This document shows positions 1-12,210 of a DNA stretch of 64,000 nucleotides, piece by piece. Numbering within the stretch: the stretch's first letter is position 1; each line of letters starts with the position of its first letter. The DNA lies in NCBI GenBank assembly GCA_016946835.1, contig JACVTC010000237.1, forward strand, positions 1 to 64,000, given 5' to 3'. A model generated the notes under the pieces. It saw nothing but the letters and a program-made list of their open reading frames with translations, had not been told where the DNA came from and did not search any database. The DNA is from Neocallimastix lanati (nom. inval.). Its lineage: Eukaryota; Neocallimastigomycota; Neocallimastigomycetes; Neocallimastigales; Neocallimastigaceae. Position numbers and translations under genes: made by a program.

Positions 1-2496
1 ATATAATGATAATGCGTAACGGTTGAAGAATATGATGAATTTGAAAACGAAAATCAAGTTTTTTTAAATTCAAACTTTGGTAAAGCTGATGATGAAAATC
101 AACTTATTAAATGTGAAGACGGTAGTTGTGAATTAACTAAGAGTGAAGCTACATCAGATAAGCCAGAATATTACTTTAATTCAGGAGATTCGGATACTTC
201 TGGTGACTATCGAGGTGATGTCATTGAATGTATTGCAAATGAAGATAACAAAGTAACTTGTGACTCAATAACTTCGAATGAAGGTAGTGTTTACATTAAT
301 GCCAATTATGATAATGATAAAAATGAAAATCAACTTATCATCTGTGAATAAAGTATGTAAAGAAAAATTGAATATACCGACGAAAAAACTGAATATACTT
401 TTGTTAATGCTGGAAAAGAAAATGAAGGTGGCATAATCAAATGTTATAAAACAATTAATGAAGGAAAATGTACAGTTAGTGAACTAGGTAAAGAAGAAAC
501 TTTTATTGATGATAATACTGGTCAGTTGATTGTTTGCGATGAGAATGGTTGTAAACCAAAATCTACAGGTGCTTCAACAGATAGTAATGAATATTATTTG
601 AGTGGAGAGGAAATAATTAAGTGTGAAGTTATTGATGGCGAAAAAATTTGTAAAAAAGTAGTACCTATTCCTACTATTGATGATTGGGTATTTATCGATT
701 CATCTAATCCAAATCAAATCATTTATTGTGATGGTAATAAATGTTTATTCTAAGCCGTCCACTGCTGATGATGATAAACCTCAGTACTTTATTAATGGTG
801 ATTCTGATAGTGATTTGATAGAATGTAGAAAGAATGGGAGAAAAAATAACCTGCAAAGCCATTAATGGTAATGATGGTGATGTTTTTTAAATGGAAGTTA
901 TCCAGAACCCGATCAAAATAATCAGTTATTAAATGTAATTCCGCAACATGTATAGCCACTACCATATCAGGAGGTTCTGTGGATTCTGATGAAAATCCTC
1001 AATATTTTGTAAATACTGGAAATAAAAACAGTAATAAGATGAAAGATTGCCTTAATTGTATGTGTGAAGTCAGTTTGTGAATTACAGGATGGTAGTATAA
1101 ACGATGTGTATGTTAATAGTGATGAGGAAACAAAGAATGATAAACCTTTAATTAAATGTGAAAAACTTGGATGCAGTATAGGTAGTAGTGGTGCCACCAA
1201 AGGTAATAATGAAATTTACATAAATGCTGGAAAGGATGAAGGAACTTCATCTGATAATACCTCTTCAAAAAAAGGTATTATTGAATGCTTCTATTGATTC
1301 AAGTAATAAAAAAGTAACATGCATTGTGAAGAAATCAGAAGAAGTTCAAGAGGGTCTCTATCTCAATTCAAATTACTCTGAGACCGGTGATATCAATCAA
1401 ATGATTAAATGTACTGAAGAAGATGGATGTACAGGAATAACAATGACGGAGGGAATAGATACAGAATATCATATAAATGGCGAAAGCACTGGTCTAGAGA
1501 ATGCCATTATAGCCTGCACGAATACAAAATGTGAGAAGCAAACGCCAACAAGTGTCCCGTCCTAGTATGTAGGAAAAGATGAAAATGGAAATCAAGGGTT
1601 AATCGAATGTGTAGAAACGACAATTTCCAATCGAAGAAGATCCATAAGAAGTAATATTCAAAAATGTACTTGGAGGCCGGCTTTCAATTCTGAAGGGTAT
1701 TATTTAAATAATGGATATAACAAGTTATCCTATCCATTGATTCAATGTGATTCCTCTGAAGGTTGTAATCCAGTAGAGGCAGAAATTGGATACTATGTTA
1801 ATGCTGGTAATTCACAGAACCTGTGATTGTTTGTGAAAGAGAAAATAATGAGTGTTATGAAAGGGAGTCTCCTATCTGTCCAGAGCCAGCAATGGCAGCT
1901 CCAGGAAATTATTGTTATGAAGATGGACAATTGAAGTTCTTTAAATCTAATGATTCTGCTGCTGTCTATGCCTCTAAAAATAAAGATATTTTCGTATCTG
2001 CAACAATTTCAAAGAATGGATTCCCAGGAATTCGAAGTTCAACATTTGCTTTATTTAAAGTCTCGTATTACTCCATTAATCGCTATTACAAAAGTGGCTC
2101 CATTATTGTTGATAAGAATGGTAATGTGGTCGATTCCATGGATGGGGATCAATCGGGTTATACGATCTATACGTGTGATGAAATTACGAAGTGTGTACTA
2201 AAAGTAAAGGTTGTTCCCCCAACACCTATTTCTATGATGCCATCAATAAAAAGGCCATTCGTTGTAATGAGGAAGGAAAAATGGAATACACTGATGAGGA
2301 TGGGTATGTGATTGATGGTTCAGGTGGATCGAAGACATCTACTATTATTTATTGTGATAAGGATGGTGAAAACTGCTATATTATTAATCCTAACCAATCT
2401 AACGGTAACGGTCACGGTGGCCGTGACAACAATGGTAGCAATAAAATACCAAAACGGTGTATTATACAAATGGTAATAACTTAATAAAATGTACCA

Positions 2497-3705
2497 ATGG
2501 TAGTTTGTGTAAAAGTAAGTGTTAAGCCAGGGAATTATTTAGGTTACGGAGAAAATGGAATACTTGGTATTATTCATTGTAACGCCAATAATGAATGTAT
2601 CTTCATTTATCCTGATAGAGGTGTCAAATATTTAAATTCTGGTTCTGATCGAAACCTTTATCCCCTTATTGAATGTACCCTCAATGAAGGATGTTATGTA
2701 ACAGAAGGTAATCCCGGATATTATCTCACTTCCTCGAGTAAGACTTTAATATTTTGTAAAAGTTTCATAACTTGTTACGAAATAAATCCCATGGAACACT
2801 ACTATTTCAATGCCGACTGTACAGAAGAAAATAACACCATCATTAAATGTGTGGAAGCCGGTAATGTGATTTCATGTTTCCTTGAAGATGCCCTCAATGG
2901 TTACTATTTGACGAATGAACCGGATAAATTAGTACATTGTCGTATTGGAAACAGATGTAAAGAAATTCGTGTTCATAATGGTATCTTCCGAGGAGCCCTA
3001 AAAGGAGAAGTTTCCATTAAACGACGTTCTGAATTTGAAAAAGATCTTCAATTTGAGATTAGAAATTCTTTGAATAAAGAGCATTCTAAAACAAAGAATG
3101 AATCACTAGAGGTTAATGATAATTCAGAAAATATAATTTACACTTTTAAAAATAAAGAATTAAAAGAAGAAAGTAAAATCTTTAATACTAGAGACACCAA
3201 TGATGTCTATGATATTATTCGTTGTGTGGAAGGTAAATGTGCTGCTTTAACCATTAGTGAATTGGCTGCTGTGCCTATCTGTGAATTCAGTAATAATAAA
3301 TGCTATATCACACTCGAGTATTCCATGACGAAAAAAGCGACAAGCTCGATTGAGGCTGGTGATTTCTGTACGAATAGTGACCATTCCATTCTCTATTTTG
3401 CCACCGATACTATTGTAGTGAAACCGAATATTATTTCTGGAAAAACAGCCACCTACGTCTGTGCGACCTCCGCAGCCAATTGTCTTGAAGCCAACGATTC
3501 CTATCACGATAAGTATTATGCAGAGAAATCGAGTATCTATACCCTCGATATTGATTGTATTATTCAAATCTACGAAACCGCCTATATCTTTTTGAATAAT
3601 AAAGAAAACAGAATTGTAAGAAACCGTGATATTGATGAATACAATAATAGCAATGTTGAATTGTATCGTTGTAAGGAAGTCATTGTCGACCTGTTGATGC
3701 TCTGA
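2497..3705 (+). CDS. Scaffoldin-like protein, central open segment
   Basis: An uninterrupted stretch of about 400 codons inside the scaffoldin-like gene. It contains at least five repeat units, recognisable by paired strands such as GIIHC, LIECT, IIKC and LVHC, each followed 4-6 residues later by another Cys. Gly-Tyr-Tyr motifs (GYYLT at 2720 and 2896) open some units. A charged Lys/Glu-rich stretch without cysteines (about residues 170-245) separates two repeat blocks and may be a linker. The frame upstream joins the previous repeats only after a shift near 2460-2490, so the ATG-like start here is probably not a true start. The frame is lost at about 3684 by a one-base shift; the next frame continues the same repeat without a gap. 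Confidence 0.6.
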   Translation: MVVCVKVSVKPGNYLGYGENGILGIIHCNANNECIFIYPDRGVKYLNSGSDRNLYPLIECTLNEGCYVTEGNPGYYLTSSSKTLIFCKSFITCYEINPMEHYYFNADCTEENNTIIKCVEAGNVISCFLEDALNGYYLTNEPDKLVHCRIGNRCKEIRVHNGIFRGALKGEVSIKRRSEFEKDLQFEIRNSLNKEHSKTKNESLEVNDNSENIIYTFKNKELKEESKIFNTRDTNDVYDIIRCVEGKCAALTISELAAVPICEFSNNKCYITLEYSMTKKATSSIEAGDFCTNSDHSILYFATDTIVVKPNIISGKTATYVCATSAANCLEANDSYHDKYYAEKSSIYTLDIDCIIQIYETAYIFLNNKENRIVRNRDIDEYNNSNVELYRCKEVIVDLLML

Positions 3706-5006
3706 ATACTATTACCTATATTGCTGACATTAATAAGAGAATCCTGAAATATGATGTAAATAACAAATTGTATTCGTTTGTCTATGACAAGGATATTATT
3801 TGTATCTTCAAAGATAATAAATGCACCCCCAATGCTGATATGAAGAAGAATGAATTCTGTATCACTTATAAGGGAGAACTTGTTCTAGCCCAATCCTCTA
3901 TTAAAAATCGTGAAACTGGAGAATGTTACCTCTCTGAAGGTATTAATTCTTACATCTATGGCTATGGCTTCTCTCAACACCTCTACCATATGAATCAATT
4001 TACAGCTCAAATGGTTGATCAAACCGGATACTACATCATTAATATGTTTACAAATAACACAATCGAAAGAATTACCTATCTCTCCAAAAATATTAATCTT
4101 GTAATGTATGCCTGCACGCATTCTTCCTGTCATATCTATGAACCTCATGAAGATACATATTATTATGACTCCCAGGCTAAAACCATTTATAGATATAAAG
4201 ATGGGGATTATAGCTTACCAAGTACTTCAGGTTATGCCTATATCTCCGTTGATCCTACTCAAACTTACATTTATAAGTTCGCGAAAGCAGAATCAGATGA
4301 AATAAAGATACAAGCCATGGCCAACGACGGTTATTACTACACAATAGATAAAGAAATGTATTACTGTAATCTAGGTGAGGACCATAACTGTAGTCCTATT
4401 GATGAAACTGGCTACTACATAACGAATACAGGTGCTACTTACTACTGTATTCATGATTCTGAAGAGTTGGAAGCAACCGAATGTACGAAGCAATTCTGTA
4501 TCAATGGCCAATATTATTATATTGAGGAGACTTATTATCGCTGTGATAGTCATTCCAATTTCGTTCCAATGAAATCACGGTACTGTTCCTACGATGAAAA
4601 TGTCGTCATTAATTTCCCGCTAGCCCTAATAGAAGAATTACCAGGAAATGTTAAACAGGCTGTTAAGGATATTAGTAGGCATAACAACTCTACAGCAGTA
4701 TCTTATCATCGTGGAAAGAATTATTTAAAATCAATTAGTGGTATATTTACTAATTGTACATACAACGTGGAAGAAAGTACCTCCATGTTTGATTTGGTCT
4801 GTATCAATAACTATGTTGATGTTGATAAAGAAACGGATGAAGTTAAAATTTGTTCTATTGAGCAACTTGGCTATGTGGAATGTATAGAAAATGAAGAAAA
4901 TCCAGAAAAATGTAATATAAGTAGTGATTCCAAATCAATAATACCATCTATAGTTATGATCATATTTTTCATTTTAATATCAGTAATCATCATCTTCAAC
5001 TTATAA
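3684..5006 (+). CDS. Scaffoldin-like protein, C-terminal segment with membrane anchor
   Basis: Continues the preceding segment in a neighbouring frame, from a Cys-Arg-Pro-Val sequence at 3684, for about 440 codons to the stop at 5004-5006. Tyr- and Cys-rich repeat units continue (GYYI, GYYIT and YYDS turns with paired Cys). The last 25 residues are strongly hydrophobic (positions about 4935-5003: Ile/Val/Phe-rich, ending FNL). This fits a single C-terminal membrane segment or a GPI-signal-like tail that would hold the protein at the cell surface. No dockerin and no catalytic domain are visible. If the one-base shift at about 3684 is a sequencing error, this and the 2497-3705 segment form one chain of more than 830 residues. 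Confidence 0.6.
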   Translation, partial: CRPVDALNTITYIADINKRILKYDVNNKLYSFVYDKDIICIFKDNKCTPNADMKKNEFCITYKGELVLAQSSIKNRETGECYLSEGINSYIYGYGFSQHLYHMNQFTAQMVDQTGYYIINMFTNNTIERITYLSKNINLVMYACTHSSCHIYEPHEDTYYYDSQAKTIYRYKDGDYSLPSTSGYAYISVDPTQTYIYKFAKAESDEIKIQAMANDGYYYTIDKEMYYCNLGEDHNCSPIDETGYYITNTGATYYCIHDSEELEATECTKQFCINGQYYYIEETYYRCDSHSNFVPMKSRYCSYDENVVINFPLALIEELPGNVKQAVKDISRHNNSTAVSYHRGKNYLKSISGIFTNCTYNVEESTSMFDLVCINNYVDVDKETDEVKICSIEQLGYVECIENEENPEKCNISSDSKSIIPSIVMIIFFILISVIIIFNL

Positions 5007-5536
5007 TAGATAGATAATAAAAATATAAACATTAAAAATATAAATATATATTATGTGTTTATCTAAATTTTTATCGAAATTTTTAATATTAGTAAAAAAA
5101 AAAATTTACTTGAATTAATTTTCTATTTAAAAATAAATAGAATAAAATTTATCCAGGTATTAAACAAAAATGTAATTCCTTTTTTTTTTTTAATTACATT
5201 ACTAATAAGATTAATCTAAAATTAAATATATTAAGATATTTTACTATTTATTATTATTTCAATTTATAATCTTATATAAATATCTTTATATATTTAAATA
5301 TATAAATTCTTCTATTAATGGAAGAAAATATATATTTAATAATAATTCATTTTTATTTTTTTATTTTTATTATTTTTTATTTTTATAAATATATAATTAT
5401 AATTTCTTAGTAATAATAATTAAAAGTAAATATAAATATCATAAATAAAAAAAATAAAAAAGGCAAATAATATATAAATTAAAATATATAAAATAATTTA
5501 ATAAATAATAAATAGTTTTTTTTTTTTTTTATTTTA

Positions 5537-5567
<31 letters not shown>

Positions 5568-5746
5568 TAATACAATAAGAAATTTTTATTTAATAAATAT
5601 GATAAAATATAAATGTATAAAATAAAATATATAAATCATATTTATATTTATAAAATAATATATTTATTATTTATTAGTTATCTTTTATTATAAAAATTTA
5701 TATATTTCATATATATATATAATAATTATTTATTATTATTAATTAT
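5007..5746. other. A+T-rich spacer downstream of the scaffoldin-like gene
   Basis: About 740 bases without coding potential. It holds short A/T homopolymers, including a long T-dominated run at about 5515-5562, and ends in TTATTATT-type simple sequence at about 5725-5746, directly before the LTR of element D. No promoter or terminator is identified with confidence. Confidence 0.6.
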
Positions 5747-5984
5747 CGTTAGAGTATAAAAAATAAATATTTATTAATGACATTAATATAATTTACCCAA
5801 TTAGAATAATATATTTAAATAAAATATATAAAAGAAAACAAAATATAACTTTAATAAATAACACATATATTTTTATAATCATAAAAAAAAATATAAAATA
5901 AATGAAATTAAAAATGAAATATTATATATAAAATGTTATAGTAAAAATATATCTAACTTTCTTAATATTTTTTGGTGTTTAATA
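5747..5984 (+). repeat. 5' LTR of element D (A/D family)
   Basis: About 238 bp, starting CGTTAGAGTA (family consensus TGTTAGAATA) and ending GTTTAATA. It matches the reverse complements of 6715-6956, 19570-19810 and 52327-52563, and the direct copy 25612-25853. A CCAAT box and a downstream TATA-like box are present. The primer site follows with no gap. Confidence 0.85.
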
Positions 5985-6032
5985 GATTAAGAGTCTTACC
6001 TTACAACTGAGCTCAACTAAAAGTTAAGTTAT
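5985..6032 (+). promoter_or_regulatory. Primer-binding site of element D, complementary to tRNA-Lys(CUU) 5' half
   Basis: Begins GATTAAGAGTCT directly after the LTR. The reverse complement reads as a tRNA 5' half: a D arm with AGCTCAGTTG, then an anticodon arm with loop CTCTTAA (anticodon CTT, Lys). Complementarity continues about 45 bases, well past a normal primer site. Confidence 0.75.
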
Positions 6033-6400
6033 AATTTATATAATTATTATATATAAATATATTCATCTTATAAATTAATTGAACAAACACTTTCTTATTT
6101 TTAATATTCAACATTATTTTTTTTATTTTTATATTTATCAATAAAAATTTCTTATTTTTAATATTCAACTTTATTTTTTTTATTTTTATATTTATCAATA
6201 AAAATTTCTAACTTCGAATTAGCAAAGAAGTAATATAATTAATTAAAATCTTTATAATTAATTTTGTCTTATTCATAATAGCAGTATCAAAATATATTAT
6301 AAGAAATATTTTAAAATAAATTCATGAGGAATTAATGCAATTTAAAAATATCATAATTCATTGTAAACAAAAAAATAAATACGCATTTATATATATATTA

Positions 6401-6616
6401 TAGTCAGTCAATTATAATTTGAACTGGAAAAAAATATAATCAATTAAATTATATCTTGAACTAAAAAAAAAAATAAAATAAAATAAAATAAAATAAAATA
6501 AAATAAAATAGTAAGTCAAATTATAATTTGAACTGAAAAATAATATGATCAGTTAAATAATTAATTTTAATTGACAAATAACATGGTCAGTCAAATAATT
6601 AATTTGAACTGAAAAT
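6401..6616 (+). repeat. Leader hairpin array of element D
   Basis: Tandem imperfect palindromes of the form CAGTCAA-(AT-rich)-TTGAACTG, separated by AATATAGT-like spacers; at least four units. An AAAAT pentanucleotide microsatellite (about 6466-6510) lies within the array. The same array type, in the opposite orientation, is in the leader of A. Confidence 0.75.
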
Positions 6617-6714
6617 ACTATTATTAATTATTAATAATTAAAATATAAATATTTATATCATACAGTTAGTAATAAATTAAAATTATCACTCAAAAAACAA
6701 ATATATTTAATTTC

Positions 6715-6956
6715 TATTAAACACCAAAAACAAATATTGAGAAAATTAGATATATTTTTAGAATAACATTTTATATATAATACTTAATATTTAATTTTAT
6801 TTATCTTTATTTTTTATGATTACAAAAGTGTATATGTTTTTAACAAGGTTACATTTTATTTCTTTTATAATTTTATTTAAATATAATAATATTCTGATTG
6901 GGTAAAATATATTAAAGTCATTATTAAGTATTTATTTTTTTTTTTATATTCTAACA
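6715..6956 (-). repeat. 3' LTR of element A
   Basis: 242 bp. Read on the minus strand it runs TGTTAGAATA to GGTGTTTAATA, so its termini are TG and TA rather than TG and CA. The TSD ATTTC precedes it at 6710-6714. Minus-strand CCAAT and TATAAAAG boxes start at LTR positions 56 and 88. Confidence 0.9.
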
Positions 6957-6968
6957 TTCCTCCTAAAA
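6957..6968 (-). promoter_or_regulatory. Polypurine tract of element A
   Basis: Reads TTTTAGGAGGAA on the minus strand, immediately before the LTR start TGTTAGAA. This is the expected place and composition of the plus-strand primer. Confidence 0.7.
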
Positions 6969-7008
6969 TATGACTTTCCTAAAATGTCATATTTTTATTT
7001 ATATTATT

Positions 7009-10000
7009 TCAAATAAAATATAAATCATCAATTTTTGTTAATAAGGAATTTCTAAATTTATCCATTAATGTCCCATTTAAATACTTCGTAAACCCATCAG
7101 CGAGATTGTTTTCAGATTTTATATATTTAAGATAGATTTTATTTTCTTTGACTATTTCTCTTATGTAATGAACCCTAATGTCTACATGTTTAGTTTTTGG
7201 GTTGATAGTTTGATTTGTAGCGTTATAAATAGCTGCTTTATTGTCAACATTTACTTCAATATTTTTAATATTTAAGTTCAATTCTTCGAATAAATTTAAG
7301 CACCATATACATTGTTTACCGCATTCACTAAGACTGTAATACTCGGACTCGGCTGTTGAAGTCGATATTGATTTTTGTAACTTTGAACACCAGCTTGTTG
7401 GTGCACCGCCAAATGTTATTAAGAATCCTGTTGTTGAACGTCTGGTTTCCAAGTCACCTCCGTAATCCGAATCGACATACGCTTTAACATTCGGATTATT
7501 TGTGAAATTTATTCCATATTTTTTAGTTCCTTTTAAATATCTTAATATTCTCATTACGTTATTCCAGTCTTCCATATTTGGTTCCTTTGCCCTTCTAGCT
7601 GCTTTTGATACTGAGAAGATAATGTCGGGTCTTGTACATATACTGAGATATAATAAATTTCCTATTATGCTTCTATATTTTGTTTCATCTACTTTTACCT
7701 TCCTAAGATCTTCATTTTCAATTGGAGTCATAATTCTAAGAGGTGTACAATTTTTCATATTAAACTTAGAAAGTAATTCATCTATATATCTGTGTTGATG
7801 TAAAAAGTAACCATTTTTATGTTTTATAAATTTTATTCCAATAATATAATCAACATTACCTATATCTTTCATTTTGAACTTTTTCTCAATTAATAATTTT
7901 ACACTTTCTATTGTTTTCTTTGATCCTGATATTAAAATATCATCCACATATATAGCTAACATACTTAAAAGTTTTCCTTTATTAAATTTAACGTACAGAC
8001 AAGGTTCACTTATAAGTCTTTTATATCCAATTTTTATTAGATAGCCATTTAATTTATCATTCCACTTGGCACCACTTTGTTTCAGTCCATATATTGCCTT
8101 CTTCAATTTCCAAAATTTCTTATTGTAATCTTCATGTCCTTTGGGTGGTTTCATATACAAATCTTCATTTAATTCAGCATTTAAATAGGCGGCAGTTATA
8201 TCTATTTGGTTTATTTCAAAATTGTTCTGAGTGGCAATTGCTGTAAAGATTCTTATTGAATCCTGTTTTAAGGTAGGTGCAAAGGTTTCTTTATAATCTA
8301 TGCCGTATTCTTGCGTAAATCCCTTTGCTACTAATCTTGATTTTCTTTTGATTATTTCTCCATTTGAGTTTGGTTTGAATTTGAAAATCCATCTTGATGA
8401 TATTAAGTTTGCGTTCTTAGGTATTTTATCAATTGTTTCATATACTTTTAGATTTCTCATATTGTCGAGTTCATTATCAACTGATTTTAACCATTCATTT
8501 TTATCATTTAAATTAAAGATATCATCATAATTATTTGGTTCGCGTAATTCTTTTAATGATTTTTGTTTTTTGTTATTTGAATTTAATATGAAGTTTTCAT
8601 TTCTATTTCTTTTTCCTAAATGTATGGAAGATTCTATGTTAAATAATTTGTTATTCGTTAAGTTATTAATGATTCGTTGTTCATTGTTGTTATCTTTATT
8701 ATTGTTTGAATTATATCTGTCTATATTTGAATTATTATGATTGTTTTTATTACTGACAGTGATCATATTGTCGTTTTTATTAATATTATTATTTATTTTG
8801 TTATTATTGCTGTTGGTAGTGTTGTTGTTGTTGTTTGTGTTATCGTTGTTATTAATTTTATTGTTACTTGTGTTATTGTTATTATTATTGTTGTTGTTGT
8901 CAATGTTATTATCTTGAGATTCTATATTATTATTATAATCTTTGTTTTGATTATTATTAATATTTTTGGTGTTGTTATTATTGTTGTTTCTTCTTTTGTT
9001 ATATATTCTTTTATTTTTTATTTGAATGTTTTTACTTGGTATATTATTTTCATTTATTTGAGTATTATTGTCTAATATTTGAATATTATTTGACTTATTG
9101 TTATTATATTGATGATACGGATTATTATTGTTAGTATTATTAAAGTCTTTGCCATGGTTTATATCATACGTGTTATCATAAAAGTAGGTATTATTATTCC
9201 TCCTTATTATATTATTGGGAATAAAATTTGAGATGTCATTATCGCAATGAGATAAATGTGAATTTCCTGGTGTAAATTCAAAGAATTCAACATTTCGTGA
9301 AATTATAATTTTATTATTTGTTATATCAAGAATTTTGTATGCTGTGGGATTATCAACATACCCCAAGAATATGCCAGGAGATGAATTATTTTGAAATTTA
9401 GTACGGAATAGTTTTGGAACATAATAAAAAACTTTACATCCGAAGACACGTATGTTTGAATAATCAACTTTGTTATTGGTTAAAAGTTCATATGGAATTT
9501 TATTATTTATCCCTTTATGAGGGATTCGATTATGAATGTAGTTCGAAGTAGAGACGGCGTCTTCCCAAAATTGTAAGCTAAGTTTTGCGTCATTTAACAT
9601 TGACTTTGCAGAATTGATTATAGTGCCGTTGAATTGTTCAATCCTACCATTTTGTTGTGGGTGGTAGGGAACAGTAAATTGATGTTGTATTCCAAAGTCA
9701 ATGCAAAATTGTTTGAAATTTTTGTTGTTAAATTCGGTACCATTATCTGTACGGATATATTGAATTCTTTTGTTAAATTGATTTTTTATTTTATTAAACC
9801 AATTAAGGAAGTGATAAAAAGTTTCTGATTTACTCTTCATAAAGAGAGTCCACCCAAATCTTGAATGGTCATCCAAAATGGTTAAGATATATTTATTGTC
9901 ATAGATAGAGTTTTGTATTGGACCTATAAGATCCATGTGTATGAGTTGAAATATATTTTTGGCTCTATTATGTGATGATTTGAAGGGCTTATTTTTAAGT

Positions 10001-11676
10001 TTTGAATAACTACAAATAGGGCACTTTGAGTTTATGTTGATTTTTAAAATTTTATTTTTGATACTATTGATATTAAAATGGGCAAAACGACGATGCCATA
10101 AATTTAGTTTATCAATTGATTTTAAATGTGTATAATTGATTTCAACCAAATTATTATTATGTTGGTTGTTTTGAAAATTTAATGGTTAAGTTGAAATCCA
10201 AAATTTAAATGTATTAGATTGGTTCGATTTAATTGATAATATTCTTTGATTGTGTTCATCATAAATTAGTGCATATGATTTATTATTAGTATTATTGAAA
10301 ATTATTTTGTATCCTTGTTGTGTAAGATTTCCAATTGATAATAAATTTTTATTTATTTTTGGTGAGTAATAAACATTCTTAATGATTATTTTGTGATTAT
10401 TAATGTATCCTATGAGATCTCCTTTAAATTGTGTTGATATAACTTGATTATTAGCTAAATAAACTTTGTCATTGCACTTTTGAATATTATGTAATTTATT
10501 TAAATGACCAGTAATATTTATTGATGCACCGGAGTCCAATATCCAACACATCATTTCTTTTTGTTTATTTTCTTCGTTTTGTTTATTTATTTCGGCAAAA
10601 TTAATATCAAGGTTTTCTTGAGAATTGTAATCCTTGGTAAAAGAATCGGCATAGCTTGTATCGTACCTTTCTTTTCCCATGAAATTTGCATAATTTCTAC
10701 GTTTATTAAATTTTCTTTTAAAATTATTTCTTCTTCTTTTGAAAATTTTTCTTCTTTTGTTATTATTTTTATCATCTCTTCTAATTTTACAGTCATAAAA
10801 GAAATGGCCCCATTTACCACAATAATTACATCTACCATTTTTGGTCTTTTTAGTAGATGTTTTTATTTTAGTAAGTTTTTTCTTATTTGTATTAATGTTA
10901 GTATTATTTTCTATTGAAAATATATTTTTATTATTTTGATTATTTGTTAAGGATTCTTTTAGGTTTGAAGAGATTATTTCAGGCAATACATCCTTAACAT
11001 ATTCACTGCATTTATTCCAATCATTTTTAAATTGAAACAAATTAATCCAACGGAGTTCTTCTGGGAGGCTTCTGTTAAGGATGCCTACTTAAACACTTGA
11101 TTCAATGTCAATATCTATTTTCTCGAGTTCATCAAGTGTGTTCTGTAGTTCAGCAATAAATATATTAATGTCCACTTCTGGGTTATACTTCAAATTATCG
11201 AGTTTGGTTTTAAGTTCTAATTTACTCGTATTGATGTTTTTGGTAAAAGATCTTTTTAGAATCTTCCACAATTCAAAGGCGGTTTTATTTGATCCTTGCA
11301 CAATGTCTTGTGTTTTTTCTCCAATACTGTTTAGGACGATCCATTTTGTTGTGATATCGTTATTGATATCAACTACATTGGTGTTTTTGTCATACACCAA
11401 TGTGTCATCAAATTCATCTTCGATATACTCAGATAGGTCATCTTGTATATCTCTCTTCCTTAATTTCTTAACTTTTTCTTTGGTGATATAGCCAACTAGG
11501 TTGTTAATTGATAATAGATGAAGGATTTTGGTTCTCCATCTATTATAGTTTTCAGTATTTAATTCAATTACTCTGTTAAAATTTTCAGAGTAGTTAAATT
11601 TAATTGTTGGCCTGATGTCAATGGGTTCTTCAATGGTAATTACTTCATTTCTATTGTTTCTTCTTGTGTTAGCCAT
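7009..11676 (-). pseudogene. gag-pol: Element A gag-pol polyprotein (copia), two in-frame stops
   Basis: One reading frame on the minus strand from ATG at 11676 to 7009. It is interrupted only by TAA at 11089-11091 (Lys in sister elements) and TAA at about 10186-10188. Order: Gag N-terminal region (11676 to about 11050), CCHC knuckle CNYCGKWGHFFYDC (about 10827-10785), aspartic protease WILDSGAS (about 10545-10522), HHCC/GAG-pre-integrase and integrase core with HMDLIGP, RTDNGTEF and NGRIEQFNG (10100-9600). A poly-Asn linker (9200-8700), reverse transcriptase with YVDDILISG (about 7965-7937) and RNase H with STSTAESEYYSL follow, ending KIDDLYFI. All catalytic motifs remain. The first stop truncates Gag upstream of the zinc knuckle. 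Without the stops it would be about 1,555 residues, normal for copia. Confidence 0.9.
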
Positions 11677-12210
11677 TGTGGAGAATTTTAAATTAATTTA
11701 TTTTTTTAATAATTTATTAATATTTTATATTATGCGAATAATTTTTTTTTTTTTTTTTTTTAAATTTTAAAGAATAATTGATGAGGGATATGTTGTATGT
11801 CTGGATTGTTTATTTATACATATTCAATATATTGATTAAAACCTTATTCTATTTTCATTAAATAAATGTAAATTGAAATATATATTGTTTAATATTTCCT
11901 TGATAATTTATAATGAACTTTAATAATATATATTTTTGATAATTGGTTAAGTTATATTTATTACTTAATAAAAAAAGGTTATAAAATAATATATTTCAGA
12001 ATTATGATTGGTTTCTATTTTTATCTTATTTTTTAATGTAATATTTTTCATTATGCTATTTGAAATTAATTTAATTAAACATTTATATTATTGGTTTTTT
12101 ATGTTTGAAAAAGGTATTTATACTTGATTTACATTTATTAATATTGGAATTAAAAATATATATGTTTTTTTTTTTTTTTAATTTTATTGTTAATAATTGA
12201 CAATAATATT
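11677..12210 (-). other. gag-proximal part of the element A leader
   Basis: A+T-rich untranslated leader of A between the hairpin array and gag, with T-runs at about 11740-11762 and 12166-12180. It aligns in reverse complement with 19816-20505 of D and with 51397-51940 of I. No ORF is seen. Confidence 0.6.

Larger units (their letters stand above)
1..5006 (+). pseudogene. Scaffoldin-like Cys-rich repeat protein, N-terminal part frameshifted, 5' end outside window
   Basis: A long secreted-type protein built from a degenerate repeat of about 40 residues: an aromatic-plus-Asn turn (such as YYLN, YFN or VYLN), an acidic loop, then an LIKC-like strand, a short loop and a second Cys. This layout resembles the large non-catalytic scaffoldins of anaerobic-fungus cellulosomes, which bind dockerin-tagged enzymes; that match is from recall, not a search. 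No start codon or signal peptide is visible because the gene runs off the left edge. From 1 to about 2490 the reading frame changes many times: stops near 350-363, and shifts near 750, 830-890, 1050, 1290, 1565, 1820, 2200 and 2460. The repeat pattern continues across every break. From 2497 onward only one shift (about 3684) remains, and the C-terminus ends in a hydrophobic segment. Composition is less A+T-rich than the flanks. Alternatives are another Cys-rich surface protein, or a live gene with uncorrected sequencing indels. Confidence 0.6.

Noticed and set aside
350-2490. Frame changes in the scaffoldin-like gene as spliced introns
   Set aside because: The repeat pattern continues directly across the breaks without inserted sequence bounded by GT...AG; single-base shifts and stops explain them better.
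3247-3567. Antisense ORFs inside the scaffoldin-like gene
   Set aside because: Shadow frames of the Cys-rich coding strand.
6013-6198. Short minus-strand ORF rich in Lys/Ile
   Set aside because: Lies in the untranslated leader of D and consists of a duplicated AT-rich block; no coding evidence.
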